This document shows, piece after piece, positions 62,988 to 64,000 of a stretch of 64,000 nucleotides of DNA (its first letter is position 1; the number at the start of each line of letters is the position of its first letter). Under the pieces are notes generated by a model. It saw only the letters and a program-made list of their open reading frames with translations, did no database searches and was not told where the DNA came from. Where the stretch lies: positions 82,565,501-82,629,500 of the forward strand of contig NC_092339.1 in assembly GCF_046630445.1 (NCBI RefSeq), read 5' to 3'. The position numbers were made by a program, and so were the translations under genes. Source of the stretch: Rutidosis leptorrhynchoides (taxonomy: Eukaryota; Streptophyta; Magnoliopsida; Asterales; Asteraceae).

Positions 62988-63127
62988 TGTTAGATAATAG
63001 GTTAGGTCCAAGTCTTATATGTGCACTTGGGTCCGTTAGGGTTTATATGATTATTAGGGTTTCGTTATGTATTATAAATATCCTCTGAGTAATGAATAAT
63101 AATTCACGGGGTGTTCATTGTCTAACA
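62988..63127 (+). mobile_element. Short copia/TRIM-like LTR with PBS
   Basis: 140 bp bounded by TGTTAGA...TCTAACA, a 7-bp terminal inverted repeat, and followed at once by TGGTATCAAGAACGGG, a PBS-like sequence. It holds a likely TATA region (GTATTATAAATATCC). No partner LTR was found in the window. Confidence 0.5.
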
Positions 63128-64000
63128 TGGTATCAAGAACGGGTTGATCCCAATACCTATTTGGCCGTCACGTGCCGCCCGTCAATTGCTTCTACCCTAT
63201 CATCTTCTGTATCTTTTTCTCCGTTGGTGATTTTAGTGTCATCCAACGTACATTTTAGTTGGTTGCGATTTACTTGAATGCAGGTGTTAGCTAGCTATAC
63301 TTACCAACGGGTTCGGAGAGTGTGGAGTACACGCCCGTAAGAGTTGGCTACTAACTGTCGCGCAAAATGCGGGGGTCAAGAGGGCTGTGCCCCCTTGCGG
63401 GGTCCAAGGGGCAGCGCCCCTGGCTGGGGTCCCGCTCTATACGTTTTATTGAAAGGGTGTCATTCAACAGATTTTCCAGCCAAATATGAAGGGTTACACC
63501 CTTTCAGTTTTAACTGTTTTCCTACAACAGTTTATGGACGTTTTTGTTCATTCATTCTGCATTCATCAAACCAACAGAAACACACACATATTCTCTAACA
63601 ATTTGATCAGTGATTTCGTTGCCAAAAACACTGATTGCGTTCTTGTCTTATCCCTGTAAAGATTTCGTGCAACCAAGGCAATCGTAGGGTCGAAATACTT
63701 TATAGAGACAGTGATTACACGATTCAAGAACGAATCCGGTAGTCAATTCATACTCGATTTCTAACATTCTCTTAGCTATCTTTTTCTCTATCCTGCCTTG
63801 AATTCTGCTCTAAATGGGAATTATGAAAAAAAATTATTGAATGTACAGCTATCCTTCATCTCATCTCAAAATTCATCAGTTCGTTAGCCACCATGAACTT
63901 TTTATTTGTTATAATATAGAATATATATTATATAAATGGATAGTCAATTATTGATGCACAAAAGTAATATTATTGTATTAACTAAACTTGTGATATTTTT
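63128..64000 (+). other. Unresolved repeat-like sequence to the window end
   Basis: Contains a GC-rich patch at about 63365-63435 (GGGGTCCAAGGGGCAGCGCC, able to form short hairpins) of a kind often seen in plant copia LTRs, then AT-rich sequence. No coding homology recognised. Confidence 0.4.

Noticed and set aside
62861-63598. Three small ORFs (61-84 codons) at the right end
   Set aside because: They cross the putative LTR/PBS and a GC-rich repeat patch; no conserved domain.

Overview
This is a window of plant nuclear DNA. The AT-rich background, (AT)n and (ATT)n microsatellites, a nine-exon gene with GT-AG introns, a Cassandra-type TRIM LTR carrying a 5S-rRNA-like block, RTE LINEs, Ty1/copia and chromodomain-type Ty3/gypsy elements all point to an angiosperm. 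The style of the gypsy LTRs suggests Asteraceae, but that is inference.

Layout. (1) 1-26976 is a nest of LTR elements. Element B lies on the minus strand: internal region 3710 down to 1 and beyond the window, LTR 3711-6225 plus 15213-17029. It carries a Cassandra solo LTR and is split by gypsy element A (6226-15212, TSD TCCAT). B itself sits in a plus-strand relative, C (17030-20154 plus LTR 20155-24572), followed by a truncated further LTR. (2) 27482-33928 is a decayed Ty1/copia element D (TSD AAAAG). (3) 34236-38704 is the one gene that looks intact: an alpha/beta hydrolase of the At4g24160/CGI-58 type, with a SINE in intron 3 and a MITE in intron 7. (4) 40126-42826 holds two minus-strand RTE LINE 3' ends. 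(5) 43256-45672 is a minus-strand pseudogene of the EF-hand/TPR protein At1g05150/At2g32450. (6) 45720-62852 is a PIF/Harbinger transposase pseudogene split by a 16.4-kb gypsy element E (45828-62221, TSD GTGTA), which is itself split by a solo LTR (52926-55856, TSD CTATG). (7) After 62.9 kb there is a short copia/TRIM-like LTR and unresolved repeat sequence.

The most notable content is host sequence carried by retroelements. E carries an intact 227-codon F-box ORF and an acidic ORF between its 5' LTR and gag. A polyadenylate-binding-protein (PABP) RRM3-linker-RRM4 fragment is present in both the non-autonomous gypsy family (B and C) and, embedded in the RNase H region, in copia element D. Non-coding modules are also shared between different elements. 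E (protein-coding) and B/C (essentially non-coding) share PBS, PPT region and LTR blocks, so B/C look like non-autonomous partners of an E-like element.
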